Assembly: GCF_017939745.1 (NCBI RefSeq)
Contig: NZ_JAGKQQ010000001.1
Location: 682,001-746,000 of the forward strand
Direction of reading: 5' to 3'
DNA from: Gemmata palustris
GTDB lineage: Bacteria; Planctomycetota; Planctomycetia; Gemmatales; Gemmataceae
DNA length: 64,000 bases
A program made the translations under genes and the position numbers. The number at the start of each line of letters is the position of its first letter. The first letter of the stretch is position 1. Below, piece after piece: positions 8,166-16,770 of this stretch. The notes beneath the pieces are model-generated. The model ran no database searches. It worked only from the letters and a program-made list of their open reading frames with translations, and was not told the origin of the DNA.

Positions 8166-8519
8166 ATGAAACTCATTGTTGCGATCATTCGTCCAGAAAA
8201 GCTCGAAGATGTACAGAAGGCGCTCGCGGAGCGCGACGTCTACCTGATGACGGTGAGCGACGTCCGCGGGTGCGGGCGCCAGCGCGGCTACACCGAAGTG
8301 TACCGCACCACGGAAGTGCAAATTCGGCTCATTCCGAAGCTGAAACTGGAGATCGCCGTCAACGAGGCGTTCGTCGAAGCGACGGTCGAAGCCATCATCC
8401 ACGCGGCGCGCACCGGCGATACGGGCACCATCGGCGACGGGAAGATTTTCGTGCTCTCGCTCGAAGATTGCGTTCGCATCCGTACCGGCGAGCGCGGGTC
8501 CGAAGCGATCGGGCCGTGA
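8166..8519 (+). CDS. glnB: PII nitrogen-regulatory protein (GlnB/GlnK type)
   Basis: A 117-residue PII protein that should bind 2-oxoglutarate and ATP/ADP and gate the adjacent Amt. It begins MKLIVAIIRPEKLEDVQ, keeps the T-loop region (GRQRGYTEVYRTTEV) and the C-terminal IGDGKIFV and RIRTGE motifs. Two departures are visible. The position of the uridylylated Tyr51 of E. coli GlnB is Val (RTTEV instead of RGAEY), and the B-loop carries about three extra residues (TGDTGTIGDGK versus TGKIGDGK). Start ATG 8166; the longer frame upstream lacks homology. Genetic linkage to amt is the classic amtB-glnK pairing. Confidence 0.93.
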   Translation: MKLIVAIIRPEKLEDVQKALAERDVYLMTVSDVRGCGRQRGYTEVYRTTEVQIRLIPKLKLEIAVNEAFVEATVEAIIHAARTGDTGTIGDGKIFVLSLEDCVRIRTGERGSEAIGP

Positions 8520-8528
8520 TCCCAGGTT

Positions 8529-8557
8529 CGCGCCGGTCCCTTCGGCGGATCGGCGCG
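8529..8557 (+). terminator. Hairpin terminator after glnB
   Basis: CGCGCCG and CGGCGCG arms extended by TCC/GGA with a C/T-rich loop, 10 nt past the glnB stop. No long T-tract follows, so efficiency is uncertain. Confidence 0.45.
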
Positions 8558-8706
8558 GTGTGATTGTAGGGCCGCTTCGCGCGGCAAAGTGCAAGTCATT
8601 AAATCCCATCTGCTTGCATAGTTATCCCAAGTTACCAAGAATACCGGTACTTCCCCTCGGCACGAAAATTTCGTGCCGAAGGGCCATTTTCCGTCCGCGA
8701 CGCGCC

Positions 8707-10908
8707 GTGAATGACATCATCCGCGAGTTCCTGGTCGAAAGCCACGAGAGCCTCGCGCAGCTCGACCTCGACCTCGTCACCCTCGAAAAAGAGCCGGGGG
8801 AACGGGAGACGCTGGCGCGGGTATTCCGCGTCATTCACACGGTAAAGGGCACGGCCGGGTTCCTCGGGCTGGCGAAGCTCCAGGCCGTCGGTCACGCCGG
8901 TGAAACGCTCCTGAGTAAGGTTCGCTCTGGCGTACTCACGTTTAACGCCGACATCGCGACCGCACTGTTGGGTGTGGTGGATGCCGTTCGGAAAATCCTC
9001 GCCGCGCTCGAAGCGAACGAGACCGAGGGCGACGGCGATTATTCCTCAGTCATTCAAGCTCTCGAACGACTCATCCCTGCCACTGCCGCGCGCTCGCTCG
9101 CACATTCGCCGCCCGTAGTCCGAGAGGCTCCAGTAACTCCGCCGCCTTCGCCCCCACCGCCGGGGGGCGTGCCTCCGCCTCCACCCCCTCCGGCCGCACA
9201 AGCGCCGAGTGGGTTGGAAATGCCCCCGCCAGCCCTCAAGCCGAAACTGCCCGCACCAGAATCCGGCGAGGGCCGGGGGCCGGCCGTGTCCGACTCCAGC
9301 ATCCGCGTAGACGTTGGCTTACTCGACAAACTTATGACGCTCGTGGGCGAACTGGTCCTCGCGCGCAACCAGATCGTGCAATACAGCGGGACGCAGGAAG
9401 ATTCCGGGTTTCTGGGAGCGGTTCAGCGGTTGAACGGGCTCACGACGGAACTACAAGCCGGCGTGATGAAAACGCGCATGCAGCCCATCGGGAACGTGTG
9501 GGCGAAGTTCCCGCGGGTCGTGCGCGACCTGGCCATTGCGTGCGGTAAACAGGTTCGACTCGAGATGGACGGTCAGGAAACGGAACTCGATCGCACCATT
9601 ATCGAAGCCATCCGCGACCCGCTCACGCACATCGTCCGCAACGCGATTGACCACGGGATCGAGTTCCCGCGCGCCCGCACCGAGAGCGGGAAGCCGCCCG
9701 AGGGCCGACTGCTGCTCCACGCTTATCACGAGAGCGGCAAGGTCGTCATCGAGATCGGTGACGACGGCGGCGGGATCGACCCGCAACGGGTACGCGACAA
9801 GGCGGTTTCGGCCAAGATCGTTACGCCCGAAGGCGCCGCCCGCATGACCGAAGTGGAGTTATTGAACCTGATCTTCCTGCCGGGGTTCTCGACCACCGAC
9901 CGTGTGACCCACTTCTCCGGGCGCGGCGTGGGCATGGACGTGGTGCGAACCAACGTCGAGAAGATCGGCGGTGTGGTGGACGTGCAGAGCCGACTCGGGC
10001 GCGGCACCACCATCAAAATGAAGATCCCGCTCACGCTCGCGATCGTCCCGGCGCTCACCGTCGTCACCGGCGGGGATCGGTACGCGATCCCACAAGTGAA
10101 CCTGCTCGAACTGGTGAGACTCGAAGCCGATCAGGTTCGCAGTGCGATCGAGTTCGTCCACGGTGCGCCGGTGTACCGGCTCCGCGGGAGCCTGCTTCCA
10201 CTGGTCTACCTCGCACGCGAGCTGCGGGTCGAGTCCCTTCAGCCCCCCGACAGTGAAGTGAACATCGTCATCCTCCAGGCCGACGATCGGCGCTTCGGGC
10301 TGGTCGTTGACGAGATCCGCGACTCCGTCGAGATCGTGGTCAAGCCGCTGCAGAAGCTGCTTAAAGGCGCCGCGGTGTTCGCGGGCGCGACCATCATGGA
10401 CGACGGGCGGGTCGCACTGATCCTCGATGTTGTGGGGCTGGCGCAACGGGCGAACGTGGTTCGCGGGGCGCGCGAACGGGCGCTCGGTAACAGGGGCGCC
10501 GCCACCGGCCCCGAGGCGCGTCAGCTGCTCCTCCTGTTTGCGACCCCGGGCGACGGGCGCGTGGCCGTGCCATTGGACCAAGTTGCGCGCCTCGAGGAGT
10601 TCGACCGTGGTGCCATCGAAACGGTCGGCGGCGCGATCATGGTGCAGTACCGGGGCACGATTTTGCCGCTGCTTCACGCAACCGACGCGGTCCCCCGCGA
10701 TGCGGGCGCCCCGGTTCAGGTCGTGGTGTTCACGGGAGCGGGCGCGCACTTCGGGCTGGTGGTCGAGCGCGTCCTCGACATCGTTGAAAGCCCGGCCGTG
10801 AACCGGTCGAAGGCGGCGCGCCCCGGGGTGCTGTTTAACGCGGTGGTCCACGACCGCATCACCGAGTTCCTCGACGTGGACGCGCTCGTTCAGCAGGCCC
10901 GGGGATGA
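8707..10908 (+). CDS. cheA: Chemotaxis histidine kinase CheA with two CheW-like domains
   Basis: A 733-residue kinase of a chemosensory array. Domains in order: HPt with phospho-accepting His44 (VIHTVKGTAG); a proline-rich linker (about residues 130-180) where the P2 CheY/CheB-binding domain would be expected, but none is visible; a dimerisation segment starting VDVGLLDKLMTLVGELV; an ATPase domain with the N-box HIVRNAIDHGIE and G-boxes (GDDGGGID, GRGVGMDVV); and two consecutive CheW-type domains (about 450-585 and 600-730). GTG 8707 is chosen because it begins the HPt helix directly. First gene of the che operon; cheW follows 49 nt later. Confidence 0.93.
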   Translation: MNDIIREFLVESHESLAQLDLDLVTLEKEPGERETLARVFRVIHTVKGTAGFLGLAKLQAVGHAGETLLSKVRSGVLTFNADIATALLGVVDAVRKILAALEANETEGDGDYSSVIQALERLIPATAARSLAHSPPVVREAPVTPPPSPPPPGGVPPPPPPPAAQAPSGLEMPPPALKPKLPAPESGEGRGPAVSDSSIRVDVGLLDKLMTLVGELVLARNQIVQYSGTQEDSGFLGAVQRLNGLTTELQAGVMKTRMQPIGNVWAKFPRVVRDLAIACGKQVRLEMDGQETELDRTIIEAIRDPLTHIVRNAIDHGIEFPRARTESGKPPEGRLLLHAYHESGKVVIEIGDDGGGIDPQRVRDKAVSAKIVTPEGAARMTEVELLNLIFLPGFSTTDRVTHFSGRGVGMDVVRTNVEKIGGVVDVQSRLGRGTTIKMKIPLTLAIVPALTVVTGGDRYAIPQVNLLELVRLEADQVRSAIEFVHGAPVYRLRGSLLPLVYLARELRVESLQPPDSEVNIVILQADDRRFGLVVDEIRDSVEIVVKPLQKLLKGAAVFAGATIMDDGRVALILDVVGLAQRANVVRGARERALGNRGAATGPEARQLLLLFATPGDGRVAVPLDQVARLEEFDRGAIETVGGAIMVQYRGTILPLLHATDAVPRDAGAPVQVVVFTGAGAHFGLVVERVLDIVESPAVNRSKAARPGVLFNAVVHDRITEFLDVDALVQQARG

Positions 10909-10957
10909 TCGCGCTTTTCCCACAGGGACCGACCGGCGCGAGCGCCCGGAGGACACC

Positions 10958-11389
10958 GTGACCGAGTCGCGCCAGGTTTGCACGTTCTACCTCGACGGGC
11001 ATTATTTCGGCATCGACGTACTGAAGGTGCAAGAGGTGCTCCGCCCCCAGGAAATGACGCGGGTGCCGCTCGCGCCCGCCGCGGTGCGCGGGCTGATTAA
11101 CTTGCGCGGGCGGATCGTGACCGCGATCGACTTGCGGCGCCGACTGGAACTGCCCGACCGCCCGGCGGACCGGCCCCCGGTGAACGTCGTTGTACCGACC
11201 GACGACGGCGCGGTGAGCCTGCTCGTGGACGAGGTCGGGGACGTTCTGGACGTCACGGGGGCCGTTCTCGAACCGGTGCCCGAAACGCTGGTGGGTGCGG
11301 TCCGCGAGCTGATCCGCGGCGCGTACCCGCTCGACGGGCGCTTGCTCCTGGTTCTCGACCCCGCCCGCGTCACCGCCGAGCCGAACTGA
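10958..11389 (+). CDS. cheW: Chemotaxis coupling protein CheW
   Basis: A 143-residue single CheW domain that would bridge the MCP to CheA. Typical elements are [23 protein letters not shown] at the start, [18 protein letters not shown] in the middle, and [14 protein letters not shown]. The start is GTG 10958, with GGAGG about 6 nt upstream. It lies between cheA and the MCP gene (22 nt gap), so the three core array components are encoded together. Confidence 0.93.
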   Translation: MTESRQVCTFYLDGHYFGIDVLKVQEVLRPQEMTRVPLAPAAVRGLINLRGRIVTAIDLRRRLELPDRPADRPPVNVVVPTDDGAVSLLVDEVGDVLDVTGAVLEPVPETLVGAVRELIRGAYPLDGRLLLVLDPARVTAEPN

Positions 11390-11411
11390 GACCCGAACAC
11401 ACGAGTCCGCC

Positions 11412-13394
11412 ATGACCCGCTCCGCTCTCGCGCTACTCACGAACGTTCCGATCGGTCCCCGACTCGTCGGCGGGTTCGTTCTCATTGCCCTGGTCTGTGC
11501 GCTCGTTGGCTACTGGGGCGTTCGCTCGATTAACAAGGTCAACGTGCTGATGACGAACTCCAGCACCAACCTCGTCCCGTCCCTCTACGCGCTCGCGAAG
11601 GTGAGGAGCGGGGTGCTCGCCGCACAGCGGGCCGAGCGCACTAATCTGATGGCGCTGCGGGCCAAAGACGAACCGGTGCGGGCCACGACCGTTTTGGTTA
11701 AAGAGAACGCTTGGCGGTACATCCGCGAGGGGACGGCCGAGTACGAATCCCTACCGATGACCGACCGCGAGAAGCACTTGTGGGCTCAGTTCTTGCCCCG
11801 GTTCGACGAGTGGAAGCGGGATTTTGAGGCCGGGGAGACCGCGGTCCGGGCCGGCGAGTTGGACCGGGCCGAGCGGATCATTTATTCCGCGATCCCGAAC
11901 GCGGGCCGGCTGAACGAGCTGCTCAACGAGCTGATCGAGAACCAGAACGAACAAGCGAAAGTACAGCAAGAACAGGCCGTTGCTTTACACGCGGAGGCAC
12001 GGGCCACTCTTTGGGGCATCAGTGCGGTCGGGGTACTCAGTGCGATTGCGCTGGGCGTGGTACTCACCGTATCGGTGACCCGCCCCCTCAGTCGGGCAAT
12101 GACGGTCCTCGAAGCCGTCGCTAAGGGCGACCTGACTCAACGGGCCGAGATCCGGTCGCGCGACGAGGTCGGCCGCGTCGGTGAGGCACTGGACACCGCC
12201 ATCGGCACGCTCCAGGCGGCGCGCGAGCGGGACGCATATTACGCGGGCCAGATCACGGCCTTCAGCCGGGTCCAGGCGGTGGTCGAATTCGAGTTGGACG
12301 GCACCATCGTGAGCGCCAACCCGAACTTCCTTCACATGATGGGCTACTCTTTGGAAGAGGTCCGCGGGCACCACCACGGCATGTTTGTAGCGGAGGCCGA
12401 GCGCAACAGCCCGGCGTACCGAGATCTCTGGGCGCGCCTGGTCCGCGGGGAATATCAGACGGGCGAGTTCCGGCAGCTCGGCAAGGGCGGCAAGGAAGTC
12501 TGGACCCGGGGGGCGTACTTCCCCATCATCGACTTGAACGGCAAGCCGTACAAGGTTGTCAAGTACGCGACCGACGTAACGCACCTCAAAAAGATCGAAG
12601 CGACCCTGGAACAAACTGTGGAATCGTTGGCCGGTTCTGCCCGCGAGCTGACGGCCGTGAGCCAACAAATGGCGGCGAACGCCGAGGAGACCGCGACCCA
12701 GGCGAACGTCGCGTCCGGTGCCGCCGAGGACGTGAGCGAGCACATCGGCACCGTCGCCGCGGGTACCGAGGAAATGGGCGCCAGTATTAAGGAGATCGCG
12801 AAGAACGCGACCGATGCCGCGAAGGTCGCGACGGCCGCGGTTAAAGTCGCGGAGAGGACCAATATCATGATCGCGAAACTCGGGGAGAGCAGTACGGAAA
12901 TCGGTAACGTGGTGAAGGTCATCACCTCGATCGCCCAACAGACGAACCTCTTGGCACTGAACGCGACCATTGAGGCCGCTCGAGCCGGTGAAGCGGGCAA
13001 GGGGTTCGCGGTCGTCGCCAACGAGGTCAAGGAACTCGCCAAGCAAACCGCCCGCGCGACCGAAGACATTAGCCGTAAGATCGAGGCCATTCAGACCGAC
13101 ACCCGAGGGGCGGTCGAGGCCATTGGCCAGATCGGTAAGATCATTAATCAGATTAACGACATCCAGAACAGCATCGCGTCCGCGGTCGAACAACAAACGG
13201 CCACGACGGGTGAGATGAGCCGCAACGTGGCTGAAGCCGCACACGGGAGTGGGGAAATCGCGCTGAACATCACGGGCGTGGCTCAAGCCGCCCGGAGCAC
13301 GACCGAAGGGGCCAACGACACCAAACTCGCGGCCGACGAACTGGCTCGTATGGCCGTTGGGCTCCAACAGCTCGTTGCGCAGCTCAAGATGTAG
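11412..13394 (+). CDS. Methyl-accepting chemotaxis protein with HAMP and PAS domains
   Basis: A 660-residue transmembrane chemoreceptor. Order: TM1 (about 14-36); an extracytoplasmic helical sensor region (about 40-195, four-helix-bundle type, with the pattern [20 protein letters not shown]); TM2 (about 198-222); HAMP (about 223-275); PAS (about 283-395, with [17 protein letters not shown]); and a long signalling coiled coil with the hairpin tip [18 protein letters not shown]. The PAS domain suggests sensing of redox, oxygen or a small ligand in addition to the periplasmic input, but there is no visible cofactor-specific residue. Its place inside the che operon makes it the likely main receptor of this array. 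Confidence 0.92.
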   Translation: MTRSALALLTNVPIGPRLVGGFVLIALVCALVGYWGVRSINKVNVLMTNSSTNLVPSLYALAKVRSGVLAAQRAERTNLMALRAKDEPVRATTVLVKENAWRYIREGTAEYESLPMTDREKHLWAQFLPRFDEWKRDFEAGETAVRAGELDRAERIIYSAIPNAGRLNELLNELIENQNEQAKVQQEQAVALHAEARATLWGISAVGVLSAIALGVVLTVSVTRPLSRAMTVLEAVAKGDLTQRAEIRSRDEVGRVGEALDTAIGTLQAARERDAYYAGQITAFSRVQAVVEFELDGTIVSANPNFLHMMGYSLEEVRGHHHGMFVAEAERNSPAYRDLWARLVRGEYQTGEFRQLGKGGKEVWTRGAYFPIIDLNGKPYKVVKYATDVTHLKKIEATLEQTVESLAGSARELTAVSQQMAANAEETATQANVASGAAEDVSEHIGTVAAGTEEMGASIKEIAKNATDAAKVATAAVKVAERTNIMIAKLGESSTEIGNVVKVITSIAQQTNLLALNATIEAARAGEAGKGFAVVANEVKELAKQTARATEDISRKIEAIQTDTRGAVEAIGQIGKIINQINDIQNSIASAVEQQTATTGEMSRNVAEAAHGSGEIALNITGVAQAARSTTEGANDTKLAADELARMAVGLQQLVAQLKM

Positions 13395-13716
13395 TGGTGC
13401 CGCTGGTTCGTCGGAGCGAGTAGAAGGTACGCACGGCGCTTTTGGAGCGCCTCTGCGGCGCGAAATTTATCACGAGGGCACAGGGCCAGTTCTCTCGTGG
13501 TGGGCGTTTGGACCCTTCCGTTCGCGCCGGCGTACAGCACCCGGAATCGCGTCCTAGTAATCTGAAGCCGCACCCGCGCGGTGATCGGTCCCTGTTCACG
13601 CAACGAACCCGTTCCAAACTGAGTAATTCGGTGCGATGGTTGCAAGATCGTCTGCCCGGTCAGATGGGCAACCGGGACGAGCCACCCACCGGACTTGGTT
13701 TACGGGAGAGTGACGA
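13395..13716. other. Intergenic spacer between MCP and cheY
   Basis: 322 nt with no credible gene. A small stem GGCGC/GCGCC (13436-13452) might act as a weak terminator or mRNA-stability element. The gap suggests cheY-cheB-cheR-cheX may have their own promoter. Confidence 0.4.
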
Positions 13717-14091
13717 ATGCGCGCGATGGTTCTCGACGACTCCCGAACGGTCCGCCTCATTATTGGCAAGATCCTCACGGAAATGGGGATCGAGGTGATC
13801 GAGGCCGGGAACGGGCGCGAGGGCTTGGACCGGATGCGCGCGAACCCCGATCTGGGGCTCGTTCTCGTGGACTGGAACATGCCCGAACTGAACGGGCTCG
13901 AGTTCATCAAGGCCGTGCGCGCGACCCGCGCCTATGACCCGGTCCGGCTCGTGATGGTGACCACGGAGACCGAGCAGGAGCAGGTCGTCCGGGCGCTCGA
14001 TGCGGGGGCCAACGAGTACGTGATGAAGCCCTTCACCAAAGAGATCCTGGTCGCCAAACTGAGCCTCCTCGACGTCTTCGGGGAGTCGTGA
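13717..14091 (+). CDS. cheY: CheY-type single-domain response regulator
   Basis: A 124-residue receiver domain and nothing else. It has the acidic pair LDD (residues 6-8), phospho-acceptor Asp52 (VLVDWNMPELNG), the Thr of VTTET near 82-83 and the conserved Lys104 (VMKPF). Phosphorylated by the CheA encoded upstream, it would carry the output signal. GGGAG lies about 8-10 nt before the ATG. The last 4 nt overlap the start of cheB, implying translational coupling. Confidence 0.92.
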   Translation: MRAMVLDDSRTVRLIIGKILTEMGIEVIEAGNGREGLDRMRANPDLGLVLVDWNMPELNGLEFIKAVRATRAYDPVRLVMVTTETEQEQVVRALDAGANEYVMKPFTKEILVAKLSLLDVFGES

Positions 14092-15197
14092 GCGTGTCCA
14101 AGATCCGCGTCCTCGTCGTGGACGATTCCGCCCTGTTCCGGCGCATGGTCACGGAGGAGCTCTCCGCGGACCCGGCACTGGAAGTCGTGGGCACCGCGGC
14201 CAACGGCAAAATCGCGCTCACCAAACTCTCACAGGTGAAACCCGACGTCGTGCTCCTGGACGTCGAGATGCCGGAACTCGACGGCCTCGCCACCCTCCGC
14301 GAGATCCGCAAGAAAGATCCGCGGCTCCCGGTCATCATGTTCAGCGCGCTCACCGAGCGCGGCGCGACCGAGACCCTCGAGGCGCTCTCGCTGGGCGCGA
14401 CAGAGTACTTCACGAAGCCCGCCGCGACGGGCGGTTTGGGCGACTCGCTCCGCATCATCCGTGACGAACTGATTCCCGAAATTAAAGCGATTTGCGGCTC
14501 CCGGGTGCAACTCGCGCCGCCGGGCCTGCACCGGTCCGCGGGCCTGACACCGCCGAGCACCAGGCGCCCCGGGGCCGGCCCTTCTGGGGCATTCGCGGCG
14601 CTGCCGGCGCGCGTCGATGTCGTCGCGGTCGCGGCCTCGACCGGTGGCCCGAGCGCTCTCACCACTCTGTTCGCGGGCCTCCCAGCGGACCTCGCCGTTC
14701 CAGTGCTTATCGTCCAACACATGCCCCCGGTGTTCACCGGACTGCTGGCCCAACGGCTCTCCGCGCAGAACCCACTGCCGATCGCAGAAGGGCTGGCGGA
14801 CGAACCGCTCGCTCCCGGGCGGGCGTGGCTCGCCCCCGGTGATTATCACATGGGTGTGGAGCGCAACGCGACCGGTGTAAAACTCGTCATCGAGCGCAGC
14901 GCGCAGGAGAACTCGTGCCGCCCGGCCGCCGACGTGCTGTTCCGCTCGGTCGCACGGGTCTACGGGCCGAACGTGCTCGCGGTGGTGCTCACGGGAATGG
15001 GCCAGGACGGGCTGCGCGGGTGCGAAGCGGTGAAGGCGGCCGGCGGGCAGGTCGTCGTACAGGACGAAGCCACATCGGTCGTTTGGGGGATGCCGGGGTT
15101 CGTGGCGCGCGCGGGGCTGGCCGACAAAGTTCTCCCCCTCGCGCTGATCGCGCCCGAGATCGTGCGCCGGCTCCGCGCCGGTCGGGAGGCGCGATGA
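14088..15197 (+). CDS. cheB: Chemotaxis response regulator/methylesterase CheB
   Basis: A 369-residue protein with a receiver domain (VVDDS; phospho-acceptor Asp58 in LLDVEMPELDG), a Pro/Gly-rich linker (about 140-180) and a methylesterase domain. The catalytic triad motifs are intact: Ser in AASTGGP, His in VQHMPP and Asp in LTGMGQDGL. It removes methyl groups from the MCP and is the counterpart of CheR, encoded next. Start is GTG 14088, overlapping the cheY stop by 4 nt; the 3' end overlaps cheR by 4 nt (ATGA). Confidence 0.93.
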   Translation: MSVSKIRVLVVDDSALFRRMVTEELSADPALEVVGTAANGKIALTKLSQVKPDVVLLDVEMPELDGLATLREIRKKDPRLPVIMFSALTERGATETLEALSLGATEYFTKPAATGGLGDSLRIIRDELIPEIKAICGSRVQLAPPGLHRSAGLTPPSTRRPGAGPSGAFAALPARVDVVAVAASTGGPSALTTLFAGLPADLAVPVLIVQHMPPVFTGLLAQRLSAQNPLPIAEGLADEPLAPGRAWLAPGDYHMGVERNATGVKLVIERSAQENSCRPAADVLFRSVARVYGPNVLAVVLTGMGQDGLRGCEAVKAAGGQVVVQDEATSVVWGMPGFVARAGLADKVLPLALIAPEIVRRLRAGREAR

Positions 15198-16021
15198 CCC
15201 CCGGAGAATACGAGTTCGTGTGCAAGTTCGTGCGCGAGCGCAGCTCGATCGTCCTCGATTCGGGCAAGGAGTACCTCGTTGATACCCGGCTCGCGCCGGT
15301 CGCGCGGCAGTTCCAACTCGAGTCCGTGAGCGCGCTGATCGCGAAGCTGCGTGCGACGCGCGACGCGGACCTCCAGACCCGCGTCGTCGAGGCGATGGTC
15401 ACGACCGAGACGCTGTTCTTCCGCGACCGCGACCCGTTCGAGAGCCTGCGAACCACGGTGCTCCCGGACCTGATCCGGCGCCGCGCGGGCGAGCGCCAGT
15501 TGAACGTGTGGTCGGCGGCGTGTTCGACGGGGCAGGAGGCGTACAGTTTCGTGATGCTGGTCCGCCAGCACTTCCCGGAACTGGCCGACTGGAACGTAAG
15601 TGTACTGGCGACCGATTTGTCCGAGGAAGTGCTCGCGAAGGCCCGAGCGGGGCGGTACAACCAGGTCGAGATCAACCGCGGGCTGCCGGCCGCTCTGATG
15701 GTGCGCTATTTCAAACAGACCGGGACCACCTGGCAACTGGCCGATGACGTGCGCCGGGCGGTCGAGTTCCGCGCACTCAATCTGACCAAGCCCTGGCCCG
15801 CGTTGCCGAGAATGGATCTCGTGTTCTTGCGGAACGTGATGATCTACTTCGATGTGGACACGAAAAAGGCCGTCCTCCAGCGCGCGGCTCGCGTACTGTG
15901 CCCGGACGGTTACTTACTGTTGGGCGGGGCCGAAACGACTCTCAATCTCGATACCCCGTTCCAGCGCGTCGAGAACATTAAGGGCGGGTTCCATCAACTC
16001 GCGAAGCAGGTGACCCGGTGA
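15194..16021 (+). CDS. cheR: Chemotaxis protein methyltransferase CheR
   Basis: A 275-residue SAM-dependent methyltransferase that methylates receptor glutamates. It has the N-terminal helical domain (TPGEYEFVCKFVRERSSIVL), a TTETLFFRD segment, the SAM loop VWSAACSTGQEAYS and the FLRNVMIYFD motif. Full length for the family. Starts at the ATG that overlaps the cheB stop (ATGA), and its own stop overlaps the next start (GTGA). A longer upstream frame exists but lies inside cheB. Confidence 0.93.
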   Translation: MTPGEYEFVCKFVRERSSIVLDSGKEYLVDTRLAPVARQFQLESVSALIAKLRATRDADLQTRVVEAMVTTETLFFRDRDPFESLRTTVLPDLIRRRAGERQLNVWSAACSTGQEAYSFVMLVRQHFPELADWNVSVLATDLSEEVLAKARAGRYNQVEINRGLPAALMVRYFKQTGTTWQLADDVRRAVEFRALNLTKPWPALPRMDLVFLRNVMIYFDVDTKKAVLQRAARVLCPDGYLLLGGAETTLNLDTPFQRVENIKGGFHQLAKQVTR

Positions 16022-16479
16022 CCACGTCGGACGAACTGGTCGCGACGCTCGACGAGGCCGTTACGGGCGCGTTGCGCGCGCTGGTCGGCGTCGAGTCCGC
16101 GGTGCGCACCGCGGGAGCCGCGTCCGCACTCGAAGGGTTCGCGGACGTTTCCGCGGTTCTGGTCGTGACGACGCGGGCCGGGGAAGGGTACTTCGTGCTG
16201 AGTTTCACCGGGGCCGTTGGGACCGCGCTCGCGAAGTTGATTTTGGCCGACGTCACCGCCGCGCCGGACCCGGAGATGATGCGCGACTGCCTCGGTGAGG
16301 TCGTCAACGTCATCGCGGGTCAGGCGAAAACGCTCCTCGTCGGCACACCGCTTCACTTCGTGCTCGGTACCCCGACCGTCGCGACCGGCCCGCCCGCGCT
16401 CGCGGTTCTATCGCGCGTACTCGTCGCGTTCACCAGCGACATCGGCGAATTCACTCTTCACGTCCGCTTACCGGCCTGA
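16018..16479 (+). CDS. cheX: CheX-like CheY-P phosphatase
   Basis: A 153-residue protein resembling the CheC/CheX/FliY phosphatase fold. It contains the E-x2-N signature (Glu94 and Asn97 in LGEVVNVIAGQAK), placed on a helix as in CheX, followed by the beta-hairpin ending in FTLHVRLP. It would accelerate dephosphorylation of CheY. No CheZ or CheD is encoded here, which fits the use of a CheX-type phosphatase. It starts with GTG in a GTGA overlap with cheR. Confidence 0.75.
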   Translation: MTTSDELVATLDEAVTGALRALVGVESAVRTAGAASALEGFADVSAVLVVTTRAGEGYFVLSFTGAVGTALAKLILADVTAAPDPEMMRDCLGEVVNVIAGQAKTLLVGTPLHFVLGTPTVATGPPALAVLSRVLVAFTSDIGEFTLHVRLPA

Positions 16480-16770
16480 CCGAGCCATTCGCGTGAGGCG
16501 GCTCGTGGGGCACATTCCGTTCTGGGGCCGGGTACCGGCTCGGTCGGCCACATTGTACAATTCCTTGAGCCGCGTGTAAGCGCAGGCGCGCAGCACGGTA
16601 CGGTCGAGAAGCCCGTCGGGAATGAACCTTCCTGTTTTCACCACAACACGGTCTCATTCGTACCTTATTACCCCACTGAGGACGCGAACGCTCTGAGACC
16701 GCGTCTCCTCGTCCGGCGCCGTGCCAAAGGCGACACGAGGACCAGTACCCGCCACCCGTGAGGAGTATCT
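16480..16770. other. Spacer after the che operon
   Basis: 291 nt without a supportable gene. It separates the che operon from the exported propeller gene and must hold the latter's promoter; AGGAG at 16761-16765 is that gene's ribosome-binding site. Confidence 0.4.
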
